A stretch of 64,000 nt of DNA from assembly GCA_025350325.1 (NCBI GenBank), contig JANXYB010000045.1, forward strand, positions 1 through 64,000, written 5' to 3'. Made by a program: the position numbers and the translations under genes. This DNA comes from Acidobacteriaceae bacterium. Lineage in GTDB: Bacteria > Acidobacteriota > Terriglobia > Terriglobales > Acidobacteriaceae. Every line of letters starts with the position of its first letter. The first letter of the stretch is position 1. Below the pieces are notes generated by a model, which ran no database searches, was not told the DNA's origin, and saw only the letters and a list, made by a program, of their open reading frames with translations. Shown here piece by piece: positions 1 through 8,788 of the stretch.

Positions 1-11
1 CTTCAGGGCTG

Positions 12-130
12 GACTTCATTGGAAGCTTTGTATCATGGCATGACTTCATTGAAAGCTTTGTATCAGGGCAAGACTTCATTGGAAGCCTTGTATCATGGCA
101 TGACTTCATTGAAAGCTTGTATCAGGGCAT
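12..130. repeat. Four tandem copies of a ~30-bp unit (GACTTCATTGRAAGCTTTGTATCAKGGCAW)
   Basis: Direct reading: units at 12-41, 42-71, 72-101 and 102-130 (last one 29 bp), contiguous with no spacers, followed by a partial unit. Confidence 0.9.
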
Positions 131-260
131 GACTTCAGTAGTGCCAAAAAAGGCTCATAAACAAATGGGCTTTAGCCCCTGCCGGGTGCGCATCCATGAC
201 CCAGCCACGAGTGGGAAAAGCACGAACCTAAACACCGCCTTGAATGATGCTAGCTTGAAA

Positions 261-281
261 GGGCGCGGCTTCAGCCGCGCC
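261..281. repeat. Short palindromic element GGGCGCGGCTTCAGCCGCGCC
   Basis: Imperfect palindrome; recurs at 1146-1167, with a degenerate copy near 394-415. Confidence 0.8.
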
Positions 282-464
282 TCAACGCCACAAATAAGCC
301 CGCGTTTGAGCCGTGCCGGGTGCCACATCCATGACACAGTCATGGGTGGGAAAGCACGAACCCCAACCCGACTCGAATCCATCCAGCTTTGAAAGGGCGC
401 GGCTTCCGCCTCGCAGTCAACGCCAGAAATAACTCAGGGCTTAGCCCCCGAGGGAATTCCTCCC

Positions 465-929
465 TCATTCCCGTTCGCGCAAACCCCTCCACGCCCCAAC
501 CTTCCAAAATGGAAAACCCGAAACCCGCGCTGCCGCAAACAACAAAACCAAACCAAGTATTGAAACGCCCGGCACCAGCGCCCATCGCCCTTCTTTCAAA
601 TCAAGCGCCGCGTCGAACAACTGGATACACCCCGCGAGCAAAACCAGAACCGAAAGTTGCCCCCTCGCCCGCAGCACCAGCGCGATCGTGAGGAAGAGTG
701 CGACCGCCAAATTACGCGCCACCAGATACCCGGCATAGACCACAACTCCCGCCGTGATCCCTTCACGCGGACCGAGCATCATTCCCGGATTGACCAGGGC
801 GACGATTCCGCCAACCGCCATGAGAAACGCGCCTATGATCACCACCGCTCCGACCCACACGGGAATGGCACTGCGACTCCCCGCTGCCGAGTCACTTACC
901 GGCTCACGATTATCAATCTCTCTCATCAT
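465..929 (-). CDS. Hypothetical multi-pass membrane protein
   Basis: ORF with several hydrophobic segments; internal Met (MREIDNREP) is a plausible start within ORF 465..1007. Confidence 0.5.
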   Translation of the reverse strand: MMREIDNREPVSDSAAGSRSAIPVWVGAVVIIGAFLMAVGGIVALVNPGMMLGPREGITAGVVVYAGYLVARNLAVALFLTIALVLRARGQLSVLVLLAGCIQLFDAALDLKEGRWALVPGVSILGLVLLFAAARVSGFPFWKVGAWRGLRERE

Positions 930-1415
930 GCTTTGGCCTCGCGTCTCTCTTCGAACAACTGTGTGTATCACGAATACGGCACAGACCGAATAAAGGTTCC
1001 TGCTCACTTTCGGTCTGCCCCCGGAGCGACTTCAAAACCATGAATTTAAATGGCGGCCAATCGAAGCCGGGTGCCCATTCACGACGCAGTCATGAGTGGG
1101 AAAGCCCGAACCCAAACACCGACCTGAGTGAACCTAATCTTTGAAGGGGCGCGGCTTCAGCCGCGCCATAGATGCAACATAAAGAAGGTGGCTTCAGCCC
1201 CTGAGGGAAATCTATGTCATGTGCGGAGCCAAGTGCCCATTCATGACGCAGTCATGAGTGGGAAAGCACGAACCTAAACACGCCTGAGTGAACATAAAGA
1301 ACGTGGCTTCAGCCCCCGAGGGAATTCCACTTCTCATGCGCAGACCCCCTCCAACCCATAAGAACATCAATGGTCACTTTGACCCATGCCCCCCGAATGC
1401 TAATCTCGGGGCATC

Positions 1416-1530
1416 GTGCCCACTGTCAAAAACCAGCTCTATTACGGCGACAATTATGAAATTCTGCAGCGCTACATCAAAGACGAGTCCGTCGACCTCG
1501 CCACCTCGACCCGCCATTGAAAAGGTGCGC
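1416..1530 (+). pseudogene. 5' remnant of a site-specific DNA methyltransferase
   Basis: Frame from GTG 1416: VPTVKNQLYYGDNYEILQRYIKDESVDLATSTRH*. The N-terminal methylase-like pattern (QLYYGDN..IL..YI.DESVDL) is followed by LDPP in a shifted frame. Confidence 0.6.
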
Positions 1531-1835
1531 GCTTTGCCGATCATTTCCCTTCCTCGGCACATACTCATTCATAGACATACCCGCGTACGACATAGCGCCG
1601 AAAAACTCCACAAAGCGAAGCTCGTTATGGCCACGACGTCCAAGCCGCGCCGATAAAGGTTCGTGTGCCACCTGCCGAGGAGATCACGCTTTCAACGAAA
1701 TTTTCGCTTGTCGGGCGCGGAACTGCCCATAACTCCTTTGCAATCATATTTCTGCGGCTAAGTCGCATAGAATCAGATTTTTAGGGCCACTCCCTTTACG
1801 TAAGCTATTGATAAAGAATAACTTCTATCCAGATA

Positions 1836-1859
1836 CGGGGGGGGAGGGGGGGAGGGGGT
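1836..1859. repeat. G-run tract (potential G-quadruplex)
   Basis: cggggggggaggggggggaggggg-like run in an intergenic region. Confidence 0.7.
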
Positions 1860-1969
1860 AGCTTCCCACGAGCGGTCAAGAGTCCCCCACGGCCGACGTA
1901 GACTTTTCATACTGACGATTGCCAGTAAATCCGTCGATTGCCCGTAAATATTATTCCCGCACCTAGCCC

Positions 1970-2830
1970 TCAAGCTCGCGGCGGCGCTTTAAGCCCCAGT
2001 TCGTGCATCGCGATCTGCAGGTCGGCCCACGCTTCCTTCTTCTGCCGTGGATCGCGCAGCAAGAACGCCGGATGGTAGGTCACGATCAGCTTGGTTTCGC
2101 GAAATCCATGCACCCGGCCACGCAGACCTGCCAGCGGCTGACGCTGACCTAAAAGATAAGTCGCCGCCGTAGCCCCTAACGCCACCAGTACCTCCGGCCG
2201 CACCACATCGATCTGGCGAAACAGAAATTGCGAACAGGTGTTCGCCTCAGCCGGCTCCGGCGTCCGATTGCCCGGCGGACGACACATCACTACGTTGGCA
2301 ATGTAAACCTCTTCGCGCTTGAGCCCCATCGCCGCGATCATGTTGTTGAGCAACTGGCCGGCCCGGCCGACAAACGGAATTCCCTGCGCGTCTTCATCGG
2401 CGCCCGGCCCTTCGCCGACGAACATAAGCCGCGCCTGCGCGCTGCCGTCGCCAAAGACAATCTTGGTGCGGCCCGTATGCAGAGCGCACCGTGTGCAGTC
2501 GCCAACATCTTCGCGAATCAAACGCAGAGCCGAGACGCGGTCTGCAGGCGGAACGGCTGCCGCAACTTGCGGCGCCGCGGGAAACGGCTTGCGTGGCGGA
2601 ATAGTCTGATCCTCCTGAACGCTTGTCTCTGGCCGGGGTTCTTCGACCACCTCCGCAACGGTGTGCGGAGCTATAGAAATAACCGCGTCATCGATAGGTT
2701 CTGATTCGCATTCAACGATGAGCGACGGATCAACCGGTCGACGATAAAATTCCGTCAGACCCAATTCACCATAAAAACGCAGTCTCTCTTCGAGAGCTTT
2801 GCGGGTCGCTGCATCGAGTGTTCGCGCCAA
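1970..2830 (-). CDS. Uracil-DNA glycosylase, family 4 type
   Basis: C-terminal domain with [25 protein letters not shown], conserved-cysteine spacing ([19 protein letters not shown]) and TYHPAFLLR. Confidence 0.9.
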   Translation of the reverse strand: MARTLDAATRKALEERLRFYGELGLTEFYRRPVDPSLIVECESEPIDDAVISIAPHTVAEVVEEPRPETSVQEDQTIPPRKPFPAAPQVAAAVPPADRVSALRLIREDVGDCTRCALHTGRTKIVFGDGSAQARLMFVGEGPGADEDAQGIPFVGRAGQLLNNMIAAMGLKREEVYIANVVMCRPPGNRTPEPAEANTCSQFLFRQIDVVRPEVLVALGATAATYLLGQRQPLAGLRGRVHGFRETKLIVTYHPAFLLRDPRQKKEAWADLQIAMHELGLKAPPRA

Positions 2831-2835
2831 GCTCG

Positions 2836-4131
2836 CTACTCCACAATCAATTGCCGACGCGAACTGGCGATGGAGTTGGACTGGCTCAGGACCCGCTCCT
2901 GCGGCGTTGCATCATCCAGTTCCACCGATAAAGACCGTGGCCGGCGCAACGTGGAAATCTCGTCCAGGATGCGGTCGGCAAGTTTGCGCTTGGTCATCGC
3001 GGGAAGCTCGATCGATGTTGAAGTAGTGAGGAACGTGGCCGCATTCATGTCCGACTCGATACCCAACGCTTCGCTCGATACATCATTCACCACGATCGCG
3101 TCGGCCCCTTTGCGCAGCAGCTTGGCGCGTCCGTTTTCCATGCGGTTTTCGGTCTCCGCCGCAAAGCCTACGATGAGCTGACCCGGGCGCCGCTGCCGCA
3201 CCACTTCGGCGAGAATGTCTTCCGTCGGCGCCAACTCCAGCGTTATTGGGCCGGAGCGCTTGAGCTTGTGGTCCGACACATGCACAGGCCTGTAATCGGC
3301 CACCGCTGCGGCCTTGATCACCATCGTCGCCTCGCCCATGCGCGCCAGCACCGCGACACGCATCTGTTCGGCGGTCGTTACCTTGACAAATTCGCAATGC
3401 GTCGGCGGATGCAGTGCCGACGGACCGCTCACCAGGATCACTTTAGCTCCACGGCTTTGCGCAGCGTCGGCCAGCGCATATCCCATCTTGCCGCTGGAGC
3501 GATTGCCGAGGTAACGCACCGGGTCGACGGCTTCGCGAGTGCCACCTGCTGTCACAAGCACCACTTCACCGGCCAGGTCGTGACGACGGCCGAGGGCATT
3601 CAACACGGTGTCGGCGATGGCCTCGGGCTCAGCCATACGGCCCACTCCAACTGTGCCGCACGCCAGGCTGCCCGTACCGGGCTCGATCACACGAACGCCG
3701 CGCTCGCGCAGTATTTCAAGATTGGCCTGGGTTGCGGGATGCTCCCACATATGCACGTTCATCGCCGGAGCAACCAGGACAGGAGCAGTCGTAGCTAAAT
3801 ACATCGTGGCTAGAAAATCGTCGGCGATTCCGTGTGCGAATTTGGCCAGAATGTTAGCGGTCGCCGGAGCCACCACCAGCGCTTCAGTCCACTGCGCTTC
3901 GCCGATGTGTTCGATCGATGAGTCGGCACCCTCGGTCGGGCCCGGCTCCTCCCACAGGCTGGTGATGACTCTATGCCCGGTCAACGCGGCAAACGTCAAC
4001 GGCTGCACAAATTTGCAAGCCGCCTCGGTCATCACTACGTGGACCTCAAGGGCTTGCCGCTGCAAAGCGCGCACCAACTCCGCCGCTTTGTATGCCGCGA
4101 TACCGCCTGAGACCCCAACCGTTATTCTCAT
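2836..4131 (-). CDS. coaBC: Bifunctional phosphopantothenoylcysteine decarboxylase / phosphopantothenate-cysteine ligase
   Basis: Dfp family: GVSGGIAAYKAAELVR, PAMNVHMWEHPATQANL, VTAGGTREAVDPVRYLGNRSSGKMGYALA. Confidence 0.95.
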   Translation of the reverse strand: MRITVGVSGGIAAYKAAELVRALQRQALEVHVVMTEAACKFVQPLTFAALTGHRVITSLWEEPGPTEGADSSIEHIGEAQWTEALVVAPATANILAKFAHGIADDFLATMYLATTAPVLVAPAMNVHMWEHPATQANLEILRERGVRVIEPGTGSLACGTVGVGRMAEPEAIADTVLNALGRRHDLAGEVVLVTAGGTREAVDPVRYLGNRSSGKMGYALADAAQSRGAKVILVSGPSALHPPTHCEFVKVTTAEQMRVAVLARMGEATMVIKAAAVADYRPVHVSDHKLKRSGPITLELAPTEDILAEVVRQRRPGQLIVGFAAETENRMENGRAKLLRKGADAIVVNDVSSEALGIESDMNAATFLTTSTSIELPAMTKRKLADRILDEISTLRRPRSLSVELDDATPQERVLSQSNSIASSRRQLIVE

Positions 4132-4150
4132 GGCTCGATTGTAGACGCTT

Positions 4151-4639
4151 TCATGAGCCGAGGGCGAAGGCTAGGCCGATCGGCTCTGCTGCCTCTTCCA
4201 AATAAATAGACGAGCTCGCAATGTACTGGTGAAGTTCCTCGACGATGGGCTTGAGCAGGGGGCCGGTGGCGTTGGGGCCGGCCGGTGCACCGGCAAAGCC
4301 CGCGATCTGGATGCGATGCAGGCGATACGTTGAGTTCAGAAGCTTGGCCTCGGCCGCGTAAACTTCGCGCGAACTCGCCAACCCGGGAATCAATATTACG
4401 TCGGGACCTTTGCCCGCGGCCTGTCCCTGGACGAGGACTGAGAAGCGGGTGGGTGCGGCCGCGTTCGGCGTTGTGGTACCGGCGGCGCTGACGCTCTGGC
4501 TATGTGCCTGTGAGAGGATCGCCGTCGTACGATCAGCCCGCTGCCTTCCATGCGGCAGTGATTCGATTCTTGGCTGCCTCCGCGATCGGAAAATAGTCAT
4601 GCTTACAGCGCGGTTGTTATCGGCAGGGTACACGCGCAC
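4151..4639 (-). pseudogene. Truncated alpha/beta hydrolase (N-terminal half only)
   Basis: FSVLVQGQ..GPDVILIPGLASSREVY...YRLHRIQIAGFAG..PLLKPIVEELHQYI resembles the hydrolase start, but the ORF ends before a GxSxG nucleophile elbow. Confidence 0.6.
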
Positions 4640-4741
4640 TGTGCATTGGGGCAGGCCAAGTGCGGCGCGTCAAACGAAAGGACAAACCGCAGCCCTTGAA
4701 GAACCCAGGTCTGCAATTAGTAAGAACGGAGGATCGGACCC

Positions 4742-4972
4742 TTAAAGTTGGTGTGCCGGCGTGTCAATCAGCGGCTTTACGACCGGTCCTTCGACCTTGA
4801 CGTAGGAAATCTTTCCGGCACTTATTTCCTCCTGGGCGATGCGACAAGCCTTTGTCGAATGGCTGGGGATTAGTGCGGCAGAGCCATTTTGAATCTGGCG
4901 TGCACGGCGGGCTGCCACGAGAACCTTGCGATAGTTTGAATCGAAGCCGGTCTCAATCGTCATCGAGGTCAT
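4742..4972 (-). CDS. rpoZ: DNA-directed RNA polymerase omega subunit
   Basis: FDSNYRKVLVAARRARQIQNG...KACRIAQEEISAGKI; position next to gmk; likely start MTSMTIETG overlaps gmk 3' end. Confidence 0.85.
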   Translation of the reverse strand: MTSMTIETGFDSNYRKVLVAARRARQIQNGSAALIPSHSTKACRIAQEEISAGKISYVKVEGPVVKPLIDTPAHQL

Positions 4973-5726
4973 CTCCAAAGGGAAGTTGCTGCTGGCCGGA
5001 TATCCCATCGATGCCGAAGGCTTCCAGCACAGGTTTAAGCCGCTCACGCGAGTTCGACTGACGGCAGGCTGCGGCGACCTCTAACACCCTGCTCGAACGG
5101 TAAACGATGGGTTCTGCGTTTCGATAATAACGCTCCGCCAGCACAATCGCCTCGAGTTGTGCAACTGCCCGGTCGAGGATGTCGTTGATGAGAATATAGC
5201 TGTAATCTCGATAATTCTCAATTTCTTTGCTCGCCTCGCTGAGCCGCCGGTAGAGTTCCGACTCATTGACTACACCCTCGGCGCGACTCCGATTGCGCAG
5301 TCGAGTTCGCAAAACTTTGGGCGTCGGAGGCAGTACGAATATGCTCACGGCCTCGGGCATTGACTTGCGCACCTGCGCGGCGCCCTGCACGTCGATATCG
5401 AGCAGCAGGTCATGACCGACGCGGCGGGCGTCTTCGAGCGAATGGCGCGCGGTGCCGTAATAATTGCCAAACACTTCGGCATACTCAAGGAACATTGACT
5501 CGGCGCGCATGCGTTCAAATTCTTCGCGGCTGGTGAAATAGTACTCGCGCCCATGCTCCTCAGATCCGCGCGGCGGGCGCGTGGTCCAAGAGATTGAGAA
5601 ATCAACCCCGCTGACTTGTTTACGAAGCTCGCTTACCAGCGTGCTCTTACCCGAACCGGAAGGCGCCGAAATGATGAACAGAATTCCTGCCACGTTGCGA
5701 TTGTCCTCTGCTGAGTCTGTGATCAC
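4953..5726 (-). CDS. gmk: Guanylate kinase
   Basis: IISAPSGSGKSTLV, SISWTTRPPRGSEEHGREYYF, DIDVQGAAQVR. Confidence 0.95.
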   Translation of the reverse strand: MITDSAEDNRNVAGILFIISAPSGSGKSTLVSELRKQVSGVDFSISWTTRPPRGSEEHGREYYFTSREEFERMRAESMFLEYAEVFGNYYGTARHSLEDARRVGHDLLLDIDVQGAAQVRKSMPEAVSIFVLPPTPKVLRTRLRNRSRAEGVVNESELYRRLSEASKEIENYRDYSYILINDILDRAVAQLEAIVLAERYYRNAEPIVYRSSRVLEVAAACRQSNSRERLKPVLEAFGIDGISGQQQLPFGDDLDDD

Positions 5727-5795
5727 CCTATAACAAGTGGCTAGTGCGCATCAGCAACATTCTCCCGGTCACGGATGTGCGCCAACACTCGTTGT

Positions 5796-6695
5796 TTATT
5801 CTGCGTTCTGGATTTGCTCGCGCGCCTTCTCGATTTCCGCTTTCATTGCCAGTCCTAATTCCGTGATGCGCATTCCCTTGCCGCCCACACCACCGGTTTT
5901 TGACAGCAGCGTGTTGGCTTCCCGGTTCATCTCCTGCAGCAGGAAGTCGAGCTTCTTGCCTACTTCTCCGCCCGCAGCAAGCAGGTCGCGGAAGTGTCCA
6001 ATATGTGTTGTCATCCGTCCCAGTTCTTCTGAGATATCGCTGTGATCCACCTGCACCGCGACTTCTTCCAGCAGACGCTGGCGGCTGAACTCGTTGCCCG
6101 TGGCCGCAATCAATCGTTGTGTCAGTCGTTCCTGGTAGCGTTGCTCCACTTCGGGTCGCAGCTCCGTCACGCCCTCCACCGCCTCTGTCAGCCTGTCGAG
6201 CGAGGCGAGCAAAATCGTTTGCAGCGCTTCACCCTCGCGGGCGCGCATAAGTTTCAACTCCTCGAGCAGTGGACCGATGCTTCGCGTGACACTCTCTGTA
6301 AGGGCTGCGACATCTCCGTCCCCAGTGCTGCGGCTCTCAGTCTGCAGGGCGCCAGGCATTTGCAGAGCAACATTGATATTGGGCTCACCTGCGATCTGAA
6401 ATTCTTCACGCGCTTGCTTGAAAGCGGCCAGATAACCAGATACTAGTTCGCGGTTATATCCAACCTTCTGCTGCACTGATCGCTCGACAGACAGCGTCAG
6501 GTCCACATGACCGCGCACCAGACTCTCCTTCACCGCACGGCGCAATTCCATCTCGAGTGCATCGAATCCCGACGGCAGGCGCAACTGAATATCGAGGAAG
6601 CGGTGATTCACGCTCTTCAAACTCAGTGTGTAAACCAATAGATCGTGCACACGCACCTGGGTGCGGGCAAACCCGGTCATTGAATAGATCGGCAT
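5796..6695 (-). CDS. YicC/YloC family endoribonuclease
   Basis: MPIYSMTGFART start, SLKSVNHRFLDIQLRLP, and C-terminal EMNREANTLLSK. Confidence 0.93.
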   Translation of the reverse strand: MPIYSMTGFARTQVRVHDLLVYTLSLKSVNHRFLDIQLRLPSGFDALEMELRRAVKESLVRGHVDLTLSVERSVQQKVGYNRELVSGYLAAFKQAREEFQIAGEPNINVALQMPGALQTESRSTGDGDVAALTESVTRSIGPLLEELKLMRAREGEALQTILLASLDRLTEAVEGVTELRPEVEQRYQERLTQRLIAATGNEFSRQRLLEEVAVQVDHSDISEELGRMTTHIGHFRDLLAAGGEVGKKLDFLLQEMNREANTLLSKTGGVGGKGMRITELGLAMKAEIEKAREQIQNAE

Positions 6696-6700
6696 ACGTG

Positions 6701-8617
6701 CTATTCCTCTGCCTCGGCGGAAAGTGCCGGCTCCAACAGTCCCTCAGAAGCCGGGGCCGCGTGTTCAAGCAAATCAAGGTTCTGCGCGTCCGGTACATCC
6801 ATAAACTGCAACTGGTACAGGCGCTGATAGGTGGGCGATGTGGTTAGCAATTCTTCGTGAGAACCGATCGCGGTAATGCGGCCATCCTCAAGCACCGCGA
6901 TGCGATTAGCGCGGCGAATGGTGCCTAGGCGATGTGCGATCACCAACACCGTGCGACCCTGCATCAGGTTGGCGAGAGCCGCCTGCACCAGCGATTCGCT
7001 CTCGGCGTCAAGTGCTGAGGTAGCCTCGTCGAGAATCAGTATCGGCGAATCTTTGAGAATGGCGCGAGCGATGGCCAGGCGCTGCCGTTCGCCGCCGGAA
7101 AGACGAAATCCCTTTTCACCGATTATCGTGTCATACCCCTGCGGCATGCGCTCGATAAAGTCGTGCGCCAGCGCATTGCGCGCGGCCTGCTCGACTATGG
7201 CCTGCTTCACATCCGGTTGACCGTACGCGATGTTGTTCCGCACGGTGTCGTTGAAAAGAATGTTTTCCTGCGTGACTTGGGCGACCTGGCGGCGCAGCGA
7301 ACCAAGCGTGAGGTCGCGCAGGTCGTGGTCATCAATGAGAATACGGCCTGACGTTACATCGAAGAAACGTGGCATCAGGTTGGCCAGAGTGGATTTTCCG
7401 GCGCCGCTCGGACCGACAAGCGCCAGCACTTCACCGGCGCGTACCTCAAGGTCGACATGATGCAAAATCTGGTGTTCGCCATCCTCGGTCGAGTACGAAA
7501 AGCCAACATCTTCAAACCGGACCAAGTTGCGAAACGGCTGCAGAGAAACCGGATGAGGCCGCTCCTTGACGTCATCCTCTTCATCGAAGAAATTGAAGAT
7601 GGATGCAGATGCACCCATCGCCTGCTGGAAACTGTTGTAAAAGTATGCGAACTTGCGCACCGGATCGTAAAGCTTAAAGAGCAGGATGATAAAAGCGCCG
7701 AAGAGGCCCATGGTCATGTGACCGTGGAGAATCTCGTTGCGGCCGATGAAAAGAAACATCGCAATAGCGATTGCGCCGATCGTATCCATCAACGGAGAAC
7801 TGATGGATTGAATGCGCACGCTGCGCAGGTTGGCGCGGAACAGGCGTGTCGCGGCTTTCCTGAAGCGCAACGCCTCCCATATCTCAGTATTGAATGCCTT
7901 GACTATGCGATTGCCGGTGACGGTCTCATGAAGGATGTTTTGAATCTCGGCAAGCTTGTCTTGCCCAGTGCGCGTACGGGTACGCACTTCACTGCCGATC
8001 TTGCGTGCGGATGTGACCACCACGGGTACGAATAACACCAGCGCCCAACTGAGATACCCGCCCAGCTTGATGACCAGCGCAAGTCCCGCGACGAAGGTGA
8101 AGAACTGCTGCAGGAAATCGCCAATCACGGAACTCAGTGCGGTCTGCACCTTGTCGACATCATTGATGAGCGTCGACAGGATCGTGCCGGTTGGGTGCTT
8201 GTGAAAAAAGCTCGAAGAGCGGCGCAGAGTAGTCTCGTAAAGGTGGTTGCGCAGATCGGTGATGGTGCCGAACCCCGCATAATTTACCAGGTACGTACCC
8301 AGATAATCGCAGACGCCTTTGAAGATAGTCGAGATGACAAGCGCGAATGCCACCACATTCCAGGCATTGTGCATGTGCAGGAAATGCGGGATCAGGGCTC
8401 TTAGGTCTAGGTGCCAGGGGGTGCGCGGAAGGCCAAGGAGAATCGGCCCCTCGGGAGCATCGGGGCGCAACACCTGGTCGAAAATAGGCTGCAACAGAAG
8501 GACGCGAAAAGTATCGAGCACGCCCACCGCAGCCAGCAGCAACACGCCGGGGAGCCACTGCAATGAGTAAGGCAGCCCGTACCGCGCGAGGCGAAGAGGC
8601 TTCCTCATGCCTGCCAA
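6701..8617 (-). CDS. ABC transporter, fused permease/ATPase (MsbA-like)
   Basis: N-terminal TM region; Walker A GPSGAGKS, signature LSGGERQRLAIARA, Walker B ILILDEATSALD. Confidence 0.92.
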   Translation of the reverse strand: MAGMRKPLRLARYGLPYSLQWLPGVLLLAAVGVLDTFRVLLLQPIFDQVLRPDAPEGPILLGLPRTPWHLDLRALIPHFLHMHNAWNVVAFALVISTIFKGVCDYLGTYLVNYAGFGTITDLRNHLYETTLRRSSSFFHKHPTGTILSTLINDVDKVQTALSSVIGDFLQQFFTFVAGLALVIKLGGYLSWALVLFVPVVVTSARKIGSEVRTRTRTGQDKLAEIQNILHETVTGNRIVKAFNTEIWEALRFRKAATRLFRANLRSVRIQSISSPLMDTIGAIAIAMFLFIGRNEILHGHMTMGLFGAFIILLFKLYDPVRKFAYFYNSFQQAMGASASIFNFFDEEDDVKERPHPVSLQPFRNLVRFEDVGFSYSTEDGEHQILHHVDLEVRAGEVLALVGPSGAGKSTLANLMPRFFDVTSGRILIDDHDLRDLTLGSLRRQVAQVTQENILFNDTVRNNIAYGQPDVKQAIVEQAARNALAHDFIERMPQGYDTIIGEKGFRLSGGERQRLAIARAILKDSPILILDEATSALDAESESLVQAALANLMQGRTVLVIAHRLGTIRRANRIAVLEDGRITAIGSHEELLTTSPTYQRLYQLQFMDVPDAQNLDLLEHAAPASEGLLEPALSAEAEE

Positions 8618-8788
8618 TCCGCATGCCGTCTACTTAAAGGCCAAGCGCTTTTAAAATCGATTCCCACTCAGGTATTGTATCCGGCTGTGTTCGATGTTTG
8701 CGGAGACCGAGCGCGTTCCTCCGTCATATCCGCCACGCAGCAGAAGCCGAACACTTTAGGGAGATGACGACCCTCAGAAGAACATCAG

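Larger units (their letters stand above)
183..1292. repeat. Interspersed intergenic repeat (consensus near GCCGGGTGCCCATTCATGACGCAGTCATGAGTGGGAAAGCACGAACCYAAACACC), four copies
   Basis: Similar copies start near 183, 317, 1067 and 1229; an inner inverted repeat ATGACNCAGTCAT is conserved in most copies. Confidence 0.85.

Noticed and set aside
12-130. CRISPR array
   Set aside because: Repeats are contiguous with no spacers and no cas genes are visible.
1288-1656. 122-aa plus-strand ORF
   Set aside because: Spans repeats and the methylase remnant in a different frame; no coding signature.
1773-1973. Minus-strand 66-aa ORF with PSPPPPPYLD
   Set aside because: Proline run arises from the intergenic G-tract; probably non-coding.
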